Below, in pieces: positions 23,401 through 34,632 of a DNA stretch of 64,000 bases (the stretch's first letter is position 1; each line of letters begins with the position of its first letter). Under the pieces are notes generated by a model. The model saw only the letters and a list, made by a program, of their open reading frames with translations, ran no database searches and was not told the origin of the DNA. This DNA comes from Triangularia verruculosa. Its lineage: Eukaryota > Ascomycota > Sordariomycetes > Sordariales > Podosporaceae. The position numbers and the translations under genes were made by a program. The stretch covers positions 1 to 64,000 of the forward strand of contig MU863962.1 in the NCBI GenBank assembly GCA_033296885.1, in the 5' to 3' direction.

Positions 23401-23939
23401 CATGCTTCAAGCAATACCTCGATATTGTGGTGCAATGTACGCGCAAAACAGAACTTCGCTCCTGGCGCACCTTGTTTGCCTATCTTCCACCTCCACAGGA
23501 GCTGTTCGAAGAGAGTCTGCAGCGCGGGAGCCTCAAGACAGCGGGCGGCTATCTCCTAGTTCTCCACACATTTGACGAGTTGGCAACGGCAAGTGAACAG
23601 AGTGTGCGTCTCTTGCGTCGAGCGATGCATGAAGAGGACTGGGAACTATGCAAGGAACTTGCCCGCTTTTTGGCTGCGCTTGACGAGACTGGCGATACAC
23701 TTCGAGAAGCGCTGGAGATGGTAAACATCCCCACCCGGGGGCGAGTGGGCAAAGGCAATGCAACAGGAAACGGGCTTATGGCGAGACTTGAGATACCACC
23801 GAGTGGTGTATTCAGGCCTACAGGCGATACTCCAGGGCGGATTGGGGGAAGTGATTCAGAGTTGGAAGGGCAATCCGCCAGTGATGCGGGAAGTATCACC
23901 AGTGGCACCCGGATGGAGAACAGAGACGACTATTCATAA
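20491..23939 (+). CDS. RIC1, subunit of the Ric1-Rgp1 Rab guanine nucleotide exchange factor
   Basis: RIC1 with Rgp1 activates the Rab6/Ypt6 GTPase in retrograde traffic at the Golgi. The model is join(20491..20886, 20954..23128, 23190..23939), 1106 residues, matching family length. Both introns are phase 0 (67 and 61 nt). The N-terminus MYWPLGTPRIYA is typical. Beta-propeller-like repeats follow (for example VRCVINARFSLVAVGCADG and LTTLSYSPDGYCLFAGYEKG). A C-terminal alpha-helical RIC1 domain starts around FRFCIRTHLFLPDILRSHLI and includes ALQLARQHEHLEYFAHALEVLLHHVLD. A Pro/Thr-rich insert sits between residues 35 and 75. The Ser-rich C-terminal 60 residues look disordered. There is no membrane span, so the membrane link must be peripheral. 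Confidence 0.93.
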
Positions 23940-24428
23940 CGGTTGGAGTAGTCTGGCTGTTTTCGCCAAGTTGGATATAGAACGACAGACAGTAGGTCCT
24001 TGGAAGCTGTGGTTACTTGAACCATCGAACCGGGCTCTTTTGAATAGAGACCTACCTCCCTAATACATTGGTCAAATCATGCTTCAGTCTCACCTCTTAT
24101 TGGCACCTACGATCTGGAAAGAGGCACAGGAGCATAAACGCCAAGCCCTTCCAGGCTGATATGTGTGGTCCGTGCAACAAGAAGCCGACCCCTCGCTGCC
24201 CTCAGCCTCCCAGATCTCGAGCTGCCGCTGTCGACATCTGACGTCCTCAATCTGCCCACCCACCGTTGGTCGTATTCTGTCTACATACGCTGGCTGAGAC
24301 GCCTGAAGATAACTACAATTTGGTCCAGGTTTGCCTCGAGTCCCACTACATCGATTAGACAAGGAGTGTGTAATTGCAGACACATATTTTCCAGCTGGTT
24401 ATGTTTAAGGCGGTTGATTACGGACACA
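23940..24428 (+). other. Short intergenic region
   Basis: This is the 3' flank of RIC1 and the presumed 5' leader of the glutathione transferase fusion gene. The downstream frame is open back to 24165, but that extension does not look like protein. No separate gene is seen. Confidence 0.4.
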
Positions 24429-26545
24429 ATGTTTGGCTCCGGAATTCGAGCTGGCTCTCGTTCTTCAAACCGATCTCCCATGCAATTTGAGCCTGAACGT
24501 CACCACTTACACCAGCATCATGAACTGTCGCATCAACTCCATCTTCACGATGATCGGAATAATGGAGATTCACTCTCAACCCATGCACCTCGAATGTCCC
24601 ACAACTCTCACTCGACTCACGGGCTACCCGGTCTGAATGTCCCAGGAGTTGATGGTGTGATGGGCAACAGTCCCGTCTTTAATGCCGGTCTGGATGGATA
24701 CTCGAGCAACTACAGTACTAACGGTCGATCTGAGACTGCTACCATGACCCATGAGATCCATCAACACCGGCAACCACAAACACTTCAGAGAAAGCAGCTG
24801 CCTCAGCAACGCCAGGCTCAAGAGGTCAGGGGCCACAGCCGTACACCCGTATCTTCCAGTACGGCTGGTCTATTTGAGAGTTTGAGCTCGGCCGCCGTGA
24901 CACCTGATTCACCGGTTCAACCAACTTTATACCATGGACAGCCGACCACTTTGTCGGGAGAGGAGTCCTCGGCCATCAATACGTGGAGGCAAAGGCTGTT
25001 TGATCTAAAAGACATTGTGTTGCTGACTAACGAGGAGTGAGTGTCTCCCCTTCCCTCGCTTTGTGCCAGGGGCCCTATGCTCAACGGTACACAACGATCT
25101 CAAGATACCAAACGTACTTTCCCTGGATCGACAATATCTATAGCCACCGATCAACCCAGCGCTACAAGAGCAAGCCGTTTGTGGCGCATTATTATGACTG
25201 CCGCCTCAAGGGTCGTCCTTCGGGAACCAAGAAGTCAGACGACCCAACCAAGAAGAAGCGGAAACGCAACGCCCGCGGTCTTGATCTGTGTGACGTCAAA
25301 ATCAAAATCACAAAATACGAAGCGGGCGCTGGTGCAGAACTTCAATCTGCTAATATGAACAATCCCGAGTTGGAGCAGGCGCTTGCACGTGTCCGCGCCC
25401 AGGATCAAGTATTTTGGACTTTTCAGCGTATTAACGGGAGCGTCACCAATGGCATAGGTGATGGCAAGCCGGCAACGCACAAGCATGATTTGGCAAGGAG
25501 TGATGAAATCAAGAAAAGCACGAGACATCGAGAGCTGGCAGAGCTAGAGAGGGAAAGGAAAAGATCCAAACGGGACAAGGATATGAAACGGCCACCAAAG
25601 CCGCCGCCATTACCTTGGAAGGCATCAGGGCCCGCTGCAGATACGGAAAAAAGGCATCTAAAAGGCGGTGCAATCAAGTTTTACGCCTCGTGCTTTTGGT
25701 AAGAGGGACGACTCTCGGGCTTGTGCTTCCCAGTTCTGACCACTAACACATTACCAGCCCATTTTCTCAACGTGTTTGGATTGCCCTAGAAGCCAAAGGC
25801 ATCGACTATCAGTATTGCGAAATATACCCTCTACAAAAGCCAAAGCCCACCCAGCTACTCGAGGCGAACCCGAGAGGCCTGGTGCCTGCTATACAACAGG
25901 AGGGTTGGGCTTGTGCGGAAAGCACAGTGATTCTCGAATATGTGTGTTCTCTATCCAAGCTAGAGTATGTGTTCTAAACATGATGGTGCTGACATACACA
26001 TTCGAAGCTCGAGGAGGATAGACCAACCCTGCCACTGCTTCCTACCATTCCAAGACTGAAAGCCAACTGCCGTCTATGGATAGAATTTGTATGGCTACTA
26101 CCCGAGCATCTCTTGACAAGACATTTCATTTGGGATATCGCATGGCATCAGGCTGACATGTCGGCAGATAAACTCGCGAATCGTCCCATCGTTCTACCTG
26201 GTGCTGTCAGCGACCGAGGAAGAAGCCAAGAGACGAGCGGCTGAAAAGCTCCAGCGAGATATTGCCGAGCTGGTGCAAGCTGCCGAAGATGGACCATACT
26301 TTTTAGGCGACCACTTCAGCCTTGTTGATATACAGCTTGCTCCTTTTGCCATTCGCTTGCCCTACCTGCTACGACAAGTGCCAGGGTGGGTGCCGCCCCC
26401 ACCAGAGTCGAGATGGAGGAAATGGCTTGATGCGCTGGAACAGAATGAGTTCGTCAAGAACACGACAAGTAAACCAGAGCTGTATGAGCAATCGATGGGT
26501 GATTTGGTGAAGGCGTTTCAAGCAAGATTTCAGGGTGATATCTGA
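24429..26545 (+). CDS. Fusion: basic nuclear-type N-terminal region plus omega-like glutathione S-transferase
   Basis: The model join(24429..25036, 25105..25698, 25758..25941, 26008..26088, 26168..26545) gives 614 residues; all introns keep phase. Residues 1-185 are His/Gln/Ser-rich. Residues about 190-270 form a basic unit (EYQTYFPWIDNIYSHRSTQR, HYYDCRLKGRPSGTKK, LDLCDVKIKI) that looks nucleic-acid-binding. A Glu/Lys/Arg helix and a Pro stretch follow. From about 393 there is a full glutathione transferase: beta1 IKFYASCFCPFSQRVWIALE with a CPF active-site Cys at about 401, NPRGLVPAI, ESTVILEYLEEDRP, and a C-terminal helical domain with YFLGDHFSLVDIQLAPF. CPF is the omega-class signature, as in reductase or dehydroascorbate-type enzymes. 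The long second exon runs without a stop from the basic unit into the transferase, so this is not two adjacent genes unless a hidden promoter exists. Confidence 0.85.
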
Positions 26546-27178
26546 TGGTGACTTTCTGGCTCGGGTTAGCTATATACGATACATAGCGGTGCTGCAATAC
26601 GAAGAATGATTGTTTCATACTCCCTCCGCCAAGCCTTTTGTAACACAAAGTAATTCTTCCACTGAGCTAAATTATTGTTATTGATATCCTGTTGAAATAC
26701 ATAGAAATAGATTGTAGGTCGTTGACTTGTATTTGGAGACTACGTGGGGGTCAGGTTGTTGGATGAGAGGCGGTGTATAATGGCAGAAACAAAGGCGGTC
26801 CCTGCCCCTCGCTCAGGAGCCTACCACCACAGTGCGCAAAAGTCCCCCACCACAGGCGATCGATCCAACCTCTGTGCCAGTTCAAGTCAGCCAAATATTT
26901 GGCGGCTTCAGAAACGAAGAGCCGCATCCCATACGAAATCATCCCCGGCCAGCAGCCTTATTTCACCCCTGTTGGCACGCACAACGCGTCTGTACGCCCA
27001 GACCATCCTCCCATCAGACGGCCATTCTCGACGAACTACCCAAGCTCCTCCCGTCGACCCTCCCGTTCCGTCCCCCATCCAACAAGCCGGTTTAGGGTGG
27101 TGCCCGAACGATACCCCTCCGCTCCCGTCCAGACAATCATCTCGCGACCAAAAGCCCCCTTTGTGCGCGCGAACAAAC
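26546..27178 (+). other. Upstream region of the CK2 beta gene
   Basis: AT-rich first half, then a C-rich leader before the CK2 beta start. An ORF at 26744-27307 crosses the real start in another frame and is rejected. Nothing else is supported. Confidence 0.4.
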
Positions 27179-28153
27179 ATGGCCGGCATGGATGATTTTG
27201 TAAGCGACTCAGACAGTGACTACACCAGTTATTGGAGGGATTGGGTATGTCTCTTTCCTCCCCCATCCCCCCCTTTTTCTCGCTTGGCTCGCAAATATGT
27301 GGGCTAACAAGTACACATCAAAGTTTATTTCGTCGCGCGGCAACGAGTACTATTGCGAAATCGATGAGGACTATCTGACGGACCGCTTCAACCTGACGGG
27401 CCTCAACACCGAGGTTCAGTACTACCAGTATGCGCTCGACCTGATCACGGACGTGTTCGATCTCGACTGCGATGATGAAATGCGCGAGACGATTGAGAAG
27501 TCGGCTAGGCACCTGTATGGGCTGATCCACGCTCGGTATATTGTCACAACTCGCGGCCTGGCGAAAATGGTATGTTGGACTTTGTATCCTTTGCCTATTG
27601 TCAAATTCCGCGTAATTAACAATCTGGCGATACTATGAAACAGCTGGAGAAATATAAGAAATTCGATTTCGGGAAATGCCCTCGTGTGATGTGCCACTCC
27701 CACCCTCTTCTCCCTATGGGCCTCTCGGACGTCCCCCACCAAAAAGCCGTCAAGCTCTACTGCGCGCGTTGCGAGGACATCTATAACCCCAAATCGACCC
27801 GCCACTCGGCCATTGACGGGGCTTACTTTGGGACCTCTTTCCACAACATCCTCTTCCAAGTCTACCCAGCCTTGGTGCCCCAAAAGACTACAGAACGATA
27901 CATTCCTCGCGTCTATGGCTTCAAGGTGCATGCCGCCGCTGCCTTGGTGAGGTGGCAACACAAGGACCGGGCGGAGATGAGGAGGAGGTTGCGGAAGATG
28001 GAGGTGGAGAGCGGATTCGACAAGCTAGACGGGGAGGAGGATGAGGAGGACGAAGAGGAGGACGACGACGAGGAGCTGGAGGATGCCCCAGAGCAGAATC
28101 CTGCCGCGGTGGTACAATACCGAGGCGCGGGCGAGGTTGCTACATTGCAGTAG
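27179..28153 (+). CDS. Casein kinase II regulatory (beta) subunit
   Basis: This is the regulatory subunit of the CK2 Ser/Thr kinase tetramer. The model is join(27179..27244, 27324..27569, 27644..28153), 273 residues; introns are 79 and 74 nt, both phase 0. It has the conserved start (DSDSDYTSYWRDWFISSRGN) and EYYCEIDEDYLTDRFNLTGL. The acidic loop contains DVFDLDCDDEMRE. The zinc ribbon has Cys116, Cys121, Cys144 and Cys147 and forms the beta-beta dimer contact. YGFKVH follows. The C-terminal 45 residues add an acidic run of Glu and Asp that is longer than in animal CK2 beta and common in fungi. The first ATG is followed by a second at codon 4; either could serve. Confidence 0.96.
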
Positions 28154-29156
28154 AGGGGCTGGTGATCAAGGGGCGATGGGTAGATGGGTTCTGCGGTTAG
28201 GGGTGTTTGGTTTACATTTGAACGGATCATGCATTTTTTTGGTAGTGGTTTTGGGCTTTTACTGGGGCTTTTGATTCAGCGCGTCTTTTCCATTTCGTCT
28301 TGTCGGGGTTTCCGCTGCTACGCACCACTCAGAGGGCCAATCCCTTGTCACAGCACTATAACACAATACCACACGCACACGCACATATGTATTTTCGTCT
28401 GGGCTCGGTTGGCAGCATTTACAATTTGGCGTTTTATTGTGAGAAAAGGGGGCTCAAAATGTACTGCTTGGCGGGAATGGATGGCTGGGTTCAAGACCAT
28501 GTTAATACTGATGAAGTTGGTGGTAATTGTGCTTGCCGCAGCAGACTGGCGCTCTGATCAAGGAGTGCCAGCCTCAACTATGACAAGCAATTCTGCTGTC
28601 GAACACAGCAAAAAGTTTTGTCGAGCGACTTGACTGATCTGGTATTTCACTTCACCCATGAACATGTTGATCACGAATGAATTACCCGTAAAACAGATTG
28701 TGATTTCTTCCCCGCCGTTGCCTTTCCTCAACGGGCCAAAAAAAAAAAAAGCGTCCTGTGATACCTGTCTTTTTTATACACACCTAAGGGAAATAAATGG
28801 CTTGCCCCCCCAACGCCCGTCAGAAAATCTTTCAAGCTACCAAAATAGAAAAGAAAAAAGAGCAGGAACAAGACTTGGCTGGCTGTGCAAAGCGATCCAA
28901 TGCTGATCGAGAAACAAGATGCCATTTCATGAACAGAACAACAACAAACAACAGCCCCTCCGCCTTTTCCCAGTAAACCTCCCTCCCTAGTTAGTCCGTC
29001 CAGTTCCAGTCCAGCCCAGTCGTGATCGTCCTGACAAAAAAAAAAGTATCCAGAAGAAGCCACCACCCCTCGCTCTCTCCACGGACCTCCACCAGGTGAC
29101 GACATACACTACAATCAATGAGAGGTAAAACAAAAAAATTGGTATCTCATCATCCC
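28154..29156. other. Convergent intergenic region
   Basis: These are the 3' flanks of CK2 beta and the PAP2 phosphatase. There are A runs at about 28738-28751 and near 29036. No gene is seen. Confidence 0.4.
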
Positions 29157-30694
29157 TCATCTGGCGTGTGGCTCATTCCCAGACGCCCCCGTGTACGAAG
29201 AATCCTCATCCCTCACCGCCCCCGAGTATGACGTGTCATCTCTCGTGTCAACCCCCCCTTGCCCCTGTCCCTTCCTCGGCGCCACAGGAGCGACGCTGCT
29301 CATGCCACTCCCCCGCCCATACGGCTCCATCGGCGCACCCAGAGCCTCCTCCTCGTCACCCGACCGGTACGTGCCCCGGGTGCGGCTCGTCGCGTAGCTG
29401 TAGCTTCCCACGCCGGCCCAAAAGGCCTTGTCTTGGCTGCGAGGTCCCCACGCCCAGCCGGCACCGCGGGAGATGGGAAGGTGGTAGTACCTAAAGGCAA
29501 AGATGGCGCCGATGAGGCCGATGAGATAGCCGAAGAGGATGTCAAAGGCGTGGTGTCTGAAGTCCCACCAGCGGGAACCGGAAATGTAGACCGACGCGAA
29601 GAAGGGGATGATGGCGACCAAAAGGAGGTAGAGGGGCGGGGCGGCGGCTTGACGGCGAACTGCTGCTATCTTTCGGTTCGTCGGGGTCACGCCTTTGGAT
29701 AAGAGGGCTGGGTCTTCGATGGAGTTGGTCAGGGCGGAAGGGCTGCGGTTGGAAAGTTCATAAGAATCCGGTCCGCTGATCTTAACGCTGGGGATGCGAG
29801 TTCTCGAGGGGAAGGCGGCGGCGGTGGACTCATGGTCGGCCGAGGAACCCGAGGAAGAGAAGAACGGGATTGTTATCGCGAACTTGCTCGCAATGAAGAG
29901 GGACAGGTAAACAAGGCCTGGGTTACTTGTTAGTCCAAAGTGGAATTTTTGAGGATCATGATGTGGTGGGGTTTATGTACCTGCTGAGGCCGAACTGGAA
30001 TGACCGCTGGGATAGCTTCTGAAGCCATCATCCAACACGGCCTTGTCGGTATTCGTGCAGATGTTGGGGCTCACAAGAGTGCCAGGGCCGAGAACGTGCC
30101 CTGGAGTCCACGTGCTGTTCAACCTGAGCAACCCGCCCACAATGTATTTTTCTAGGTTGTCCATGTCAGGTTTGCACCGGTCGAGAAGATCGGGCCGCGG
30201 CTTTCCAAACAGGTTCTTCATGCCATTGGTGATGATCCAAGACGCCATGACAGAAAGAGCCAGGCCCAGCCAGCCTTGGTGCAGCTCCCAGAGCTTGCGC
30301 TGCCAGATTAGCGACTTGGGTGTCCCTCGAGGGACAGTTGAACCGGGAACGAAAACGAGGCAGATGACCGCGATGATGACAATCGGGCACATAACACTGA
30401 TGACAACGGCGAGCCACACTGGCACTGTTTCTTGTTCGGCATAGGGAAATCTGAACGTGGGTTAACGGCCAACTGTCAGCATTCAATCGACGGGCACCAA
30501 TTGGAGGCGGAGACAGGAACATACGAAATGTTGCGGTCGTCCAGCGCAAACGGCCGCTTGTTTGGTGTAATATGCCCCAAGATGTATCCAACGACGCCAA
30601 CGGCGATGAGAATGATCCAGTCGATGGCGTAGGATAGCGCAACGACCCACGAAAGCTTGCGCTTCTTCGCCACGTTCCCGCCGGCGAGATCCAT
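29157..30694 (-). CDS. PAP2-family lipid phosphate phosphatase (Dpp1/Lpp1-like)
   Basis: This integral membrane enzyme family dephosphorylates phosphatidate, diacylglycerol pyrophosphate and related lipids. The model is complement(join(29157..29917, 29981..30450, 30525..30694)), 466 residues; introns are 74 and 63 nt. The three PAP2 signatures are present: K-x6-RP (KNLFGKPRP, about 135-143), PSGH (His207) and SR-x5-H-x3-D (SRWWDFRHHAFD, about 328-339). About six hydrophobic spans are seen. Between the second and third signatures lies a Ser/Pro-rich insert of about 70 residues (roughly 233-305). The 110-residue C-terminal tail is Gly/Ser/Arg-rich and likely cytosolic. The start precedes a basic segment and a first span beginning LSWVVALSYAIDWIIL. 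Confidence 0.93.
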
Positions 30695-30904
30695 AGTATC
30701 GAATGTGTCGCGAGTTGGATATGTCGGAGCAGGCGAAAAGGAACGGGCAGTTATCAGAGGGCGTATTGAATCGTCGGGCATCGGGAAGCCCCTGGCTAAT
30801 CCCCAGAAAAGAGGAAAGAAGGAGGGACAAGAATGAACCGGGGCGGGCGCGGGAAGTCGAAGTGCGGTGTGGTGGTAAGATGCGGCGACAGCAGAGAGGA
30901 GCCC

Positions 30905-30919
30905 GGGGGGGGGGGGGGG
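30905..30919. repeat. G15 homopolymer
   Basis: Fifteen consecutive G lie about 210 bp upstream of the PAP2 gene start (C run on its coding strand). Length may be subject to sequencing error or slippage. Confidence 0.8.
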
Positions 30920-32090
30920 CGGACAGCAGCCACACACGACGGGGCGCCGCAGTCTGGGTACGGAAACGGAGGTAAACTCAAGTGATGAGATGATGTCGGA
31001 CTGCAGATGCGGCAATGGAAAAGAAGGATCGACCACCAGTGTCTAGGGAGAAAACAATAAAACGTCGAGGCCCAAGGTGAAGAAAGATGGGGATGCCAAA
31101 CGAGAGCGCAGCATCAAACATCCAACAACCACCGATGCGCTTTCCCACGCCTCAATGAAGATGCCAACGGGAATATCCTTCTGTTGCAGTGGGAGTTCTC
31201 ATTAACCGCTCTGAAGTCTAAACCCTGGAGAGTTGGTCCGGCCTCTTTCACAGAAGCACAGATTTGCAGAGAGAGCGCGAGGCCGGAGGCGGCTGTGTCG
31301 ACGGTTTGCCGCTGTGTTTCTTGAGTGGAAACGGGCTCAGCCACAATGAGGGATCGAGTGCGCCGGCATCCGAGTGGTTGGCGCGGTTGGCCAAGACCTG
31401 ATCGACACGACAGGGTAGCGCAAATCACCGTCTCAGAGCGCCGGGAATGAAACACCAAGACGACAAGAGCCAAAAAGCGTGTCACTGTCTCTCTCCCAAG
31501 AGACATGTGGCAGACATCTTCACGGGAGATCAGTCCAGAATATATGCACCACAACTTGCCCTCTCTTGGACCTTGGGACGATTGCGCAATGGTTTCCCCC
31601 GTCTCTTCCAGCCGAGGCTGAACCTGCATTTCAGTCGTCCTAATTGGATCGGACGACAGGGTTGTGAGTCTTAGGACTGCGGAGCCACATTACGTCGTCC
31701 AGCTCTGATGTGAGCTTTACGAGCGTTGGAACTCCTTCGATACCACGATACCTACACCTTCATTTCCTAAAACGCTCTCTCAGCCTCTACAGGCTATATC
31801 CCATGAGGCAGACAATCTAGATAGGGCATAGTCCTATCGGTAATCACCTGCAAATGGACCCCTCCTTGGTATGCATCAAGCACACCACCCCGCTATCGAT
31901 ATCGACAATCCCTTTTGGGAAGTCTCTCACGAGGCTAGGCATTTGCCCGCATTCTGAAGTGTAGACGGACTGTTGAGCACCTTTAATCTCGCCGGTCTTG
32001 GGCTTCTTAGGTTTCGTTTCGTGGTCGGCCTGGCCTCGAGCTAAGGCCGGTAGTCGAGATCAACCAATCGCCCGTCTTGCCTGTGACCTT

Positions 32091-32118
32091 GTGGGTGTCT
32101 CGTGGGTGTCTCGTGGGT
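32091..32118. repeat. 11-bp direct repeat, 2.5 copies
   Basis: GTGGGTGTCTC is repeated twice and followed by GTGGGT, just downstream of the uL2m stop codon. Confidence 0.8.
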
Positions 32119-32226
32119 AATGTTAGACGACACGGTAACGACATCGCACATGCACTCCCAATCACTCATGAAGAAAACATGTTGCTGATCTACATAATAT
32201 ACAAGAGCCTCTTCGTGGCGATGGTA

Positions 32227-33428
32227 TTAGGCCGTCTTCTTGTCTCTCCGCTTGCCCATGTTCCGGACACGGGGGGTGACAACCCATTTGTTGATGTTGC
32301 TCTTCCGGCGTGTCTTGAAACCACCCTTGGATGGCGTACCCCAGGGACTCGTTGGGATTCTGTTACCCTTCGACTTACCACGACCGCCACCGTGGGGATG
32401 TTCAACTGACCTAGATGTTAGTGATCAAGCCAAGCGAAGAAGAGATTGCCGCGCAGGGACGATGTCCACTTACATGAGTTCATGGCCAGACCGCGAACTG
32501 TCGGTCTGATACCCAGCCAGCGCTTTCTTCCAGCTTTGCCCAATTGTCTGTAGTGATGCATCACATTGCTGGCAACACCAATGGTGGCGCAAGCATCCTT
32601 GCTGACCCTGCGAATCTCACCACTTTGTAGGCGCACGACAACGAATCTTCCCGTCACGACCTTGCTGCCGTCTTCCCGAGTCTCTTCCTCCTTCGAGATG
32701 ACCGTGGCATATGTGCCCGCGCTGCGACAGAACACAGCACCACCCTTGGCCTGGGAGCCAACGTTGAAGACGTTCGTTCCGACAGGAATCATGTGCATCG
32801 GCAAGCAGTTTCCCCTCCATGCCGTTTTCGAGGCCAAGACACCTGGATCGATGACACCGCCCATGCTGTCGAGCAGGTCCTTGGGAATACCCTGCCGGTA
32901 GCTGTGAACAACATCTCCAGCTCTCATGCCCTCAGCCGCCACAATGTAGCTCTTTTTGCCCGTCGCCTTCCTCGTCAACAAAGCAATATGCGCACTCCGA
33001 CCAGGGTCATACTCGATGCGTTCGACAAGATGCGGCCCAGGCGCCCATCTCTCGAAGTCGACAGTACGAATCCTTCTCTTGTGACCACCACCGCGATGTC
33101 TGACAGTGATAACACCGTGATTGTTTCTACCACCTTTTCCGTGGCCCTTTTTAGGGAATGTCAGAGGCAGATATGGCCTCCCCTTCCAAAGATGGTCGTT
33201 GATTGGACGTTTGAGATGACGGAGACCGGGCGTCCGGGGCTTATATGTTCGCATCTTTACCGGCTCGTAATCGGCCTGCGAGCCCGCGCCGGAGAGGGCT
33301 GTCGAGGCATCGCTATCGAGACTTCTCTGTATTTGGGTGGCATAGCTCCTCAGGGCACCAAGCCGAAGGGTGGTCTGGCAGAAAGAGGACACACCGGTGG
33401 CCAGGGGCCGGAATTGTGATCGCAACAT
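32227..33428 (-). CDS. Mitochondrial large ribosomal subunit protein uL2m (Rml2)
   Basis: This is the mitochondrial homologue of bacterial L2, a core protein near the peptidyl transferase centre. The model is complement(join(32227..32405, 32474..33428)), 377 residues, one 68-nt intron (donor GTAAGT). The N-terminus (MLRSQFRPLATGVSSFCQT, then RLGALRSYA) is Arg/Ser-rich without acidic residues, as in mitochondrial presequences. L2 landmarks include KKGHGKGGRNNHGVITVRHR, GGGHKRRIRTVDFER, AGTYATVISKEE, GKAGRKRWLGIRPTVRGLAMN and, after the intron, EHPHGGGRGKSKG, the nearly invariant L2 loop. The N-terminal extension before the L2 core is about 75 residues. An in-frame ATG 19 codons upstream is less likely. 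Confidence 0.96.
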
Positions 33429-33807
33429 TATGGTATGATATGTCCTGAAAAGGACTCCGCGGGGAACCTCGTGGGGAGGTGGCAAAGCGACAACAGGTCG
33501 AATTCGGAGTCAGAGCCGGAACATTGAAGAGACTCCGTCTGGGCCGTCGAAGGACTAGAAGCAGCCAATGGGCTGCGAGGTGATGGGTGAGCTCGTCTGG
33601 GGATCTTGGTATAACCTCCAAGCACCATCCAGCCGAACTGTTGCGATTTTTGCGTGGGGAGCTTGAAGCTTGGCGGGAAATGTGGCTTGCTGTGGCTGGT
33701 GCGGCCGGCTGGTGAATCTGACGTGGGCTTGGTGGGTCTGGCGCGTGTTTCTCCCATAAGGTGCGTGGTCACCTGGCGGCAGTCGCACACACTGCAACGT
33801 CATACAT

Positions 33808-33815
33808 AACCCTAA
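33808..33815 (+). promoter_or_regulatory. Telobox-like motif AACCCTAA
   Basis: One perfect AACCCTAA lies about 380 bp before the uL2m start. In fungi this box is known from ribosomal protein gene promoters. Relevance to a mitochondrial ribosomal protein gene is inferred. Confidence 0.4.
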
Positions 33816-33930
33816 CTGGACGCGGAGGAAGGGTTGGGGTTTAAAGAGCGCTGGGAGCAAGGTCGCAGTGGGGTGCCAAGGTCGCTCCGTGCACGCAAGG
33901 AGCAAGAAAACCGCGTTCCAGTCGCTGCAG

Positions 33931-33935
33931 CCAAT
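33931..33935 (+). promoter_or_regulatory. CCAAT box in the uL2m/cyclin B intergenic region
   Basis: The CCAATCACA context fits the fungal HAP/CBC (CCAAT-binding) complex, which controls many mitochondrial genes. Position alone does not say which neighbour it serves. Confidence 0.3.
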
Positions 33936-34389
33936 CACAAACATTTCTCACCGTCGGTTGCTGGGGTAGCGGCTGGCTTTGCACGGGAAACCGCGTCCCT
34001 TGACTGTGCTGCGACCGCGTCTGATTTGATACCTGCCCGCGAACCCTCAGGTCCCACTCTCCCATGAACCTCCACATTCAGTTCTTAAAAACAAGAGAGC
34101 TCTGTCAACATCCTCTTTTCCCGATCCCCAAAGACCTCTCCACCCACGACCCAGCAACGCTTCCACCACTGGTACTGCCATCGACTGTGGCAGGCTGTCT
34201 GTCGTCCTGATCAATTTCGACCGCCTCCTTTTGACCCAGGGACGCGTCGCCAATCCACGATCAAGACTTCCAGCTCCGACAGCAAATCATCGACTGGGAC
34301 CCCGTCACCACGACTCCCGATTTTCCTAGGCATACCCACCTCCGCAGACACGCCGCCTGTCGTGTTGCTCATTATCCCCAGCATCTTTG

Positions 34390-34587
34390 GTAAGCCTCTC
34401 ATCCTGCCCTTTGTTTACATGCACTCTTGCATATACCATTTGGTTCTTGCCCTTTCCTATTTGTCGCGTCATTTAAGGAACCGCTGTTCGCCAATCCACT
34501 CCCCGCCACAGTACTTGCCCTCTTCCACACTTCCCTCTTTTGTTCGTACCAACGCGTTGGACCGACCGACTAACTCTTTGCTTCCAG
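34390..34587 (+). other. Likely 5' UTR intron of the cyclin B gene
   Basis: A donor TTG|GTAAGC, a perfect branch word GACTAAC and acceptor TTCCAG lie in order within a pyrimidine-rich leader. The acceptor is 45 nt before the cyclin B start codon. The predicted intron is 198 nt, longer than the coding introns nearby. Confidence 0.5.
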
Positions 34588-34632
34588 CCCTACCTAACAT
34601 TCGATTGTGATATCTCGAATATATCAATCAAG

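Larger units (their letters stand above)
30695..32226 (-). other. 1.5 kb intergenic region
   Basis: This is the promoter of the PAP2 gene and the 3' flank of the uL2m gene. It contains a G15 run at 30905-30919 and an 11-bp direct repeat near 32091-32118. The minus-strand ORF at 31114-31629 has no domain and is not called. Confidence 0.4.
33429..34632. other. Divergent promoter region of uL2m and cyclin B
   Basis: This holds the uL2m promoter, with CCAAT at 33565-33569 and 33931-33935 and a telobox-like AACCCTAA at 33808-33815, and the long leader of cyclin B. That leader contains a likely intron at 34390-34587. No protein gene is supported inside it. Confidence 0.5.

Noticed and set aside
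24165..24428. Upstream extension of the glutathione transferase fusion
   Set aside because: The translated extension is not protein-like, whereas the ATG at 24429 opens a consistent low-complexity N-terminus.
25041..25358. Alternative acceptor (CCAG at about 25070) in the fusion gene
   Set aside because: It shifts the frame away from the YFPWIDNIY segment; the AAG acceptor at 25104 preserves it.
26744..27307. 187-residue plus-strand ORF overlapping the start of CK2 beta
   Set aside because: It overlaps the true first exon in another frame and is Pro/Ser/Arg-rich chance sequence from a C-rich leader.
31114..31629. 171-residue minus-strand ORF
   Set aside because: No domain and no supporting splice sites; lies in the PAP2/uL2m intergenic region.
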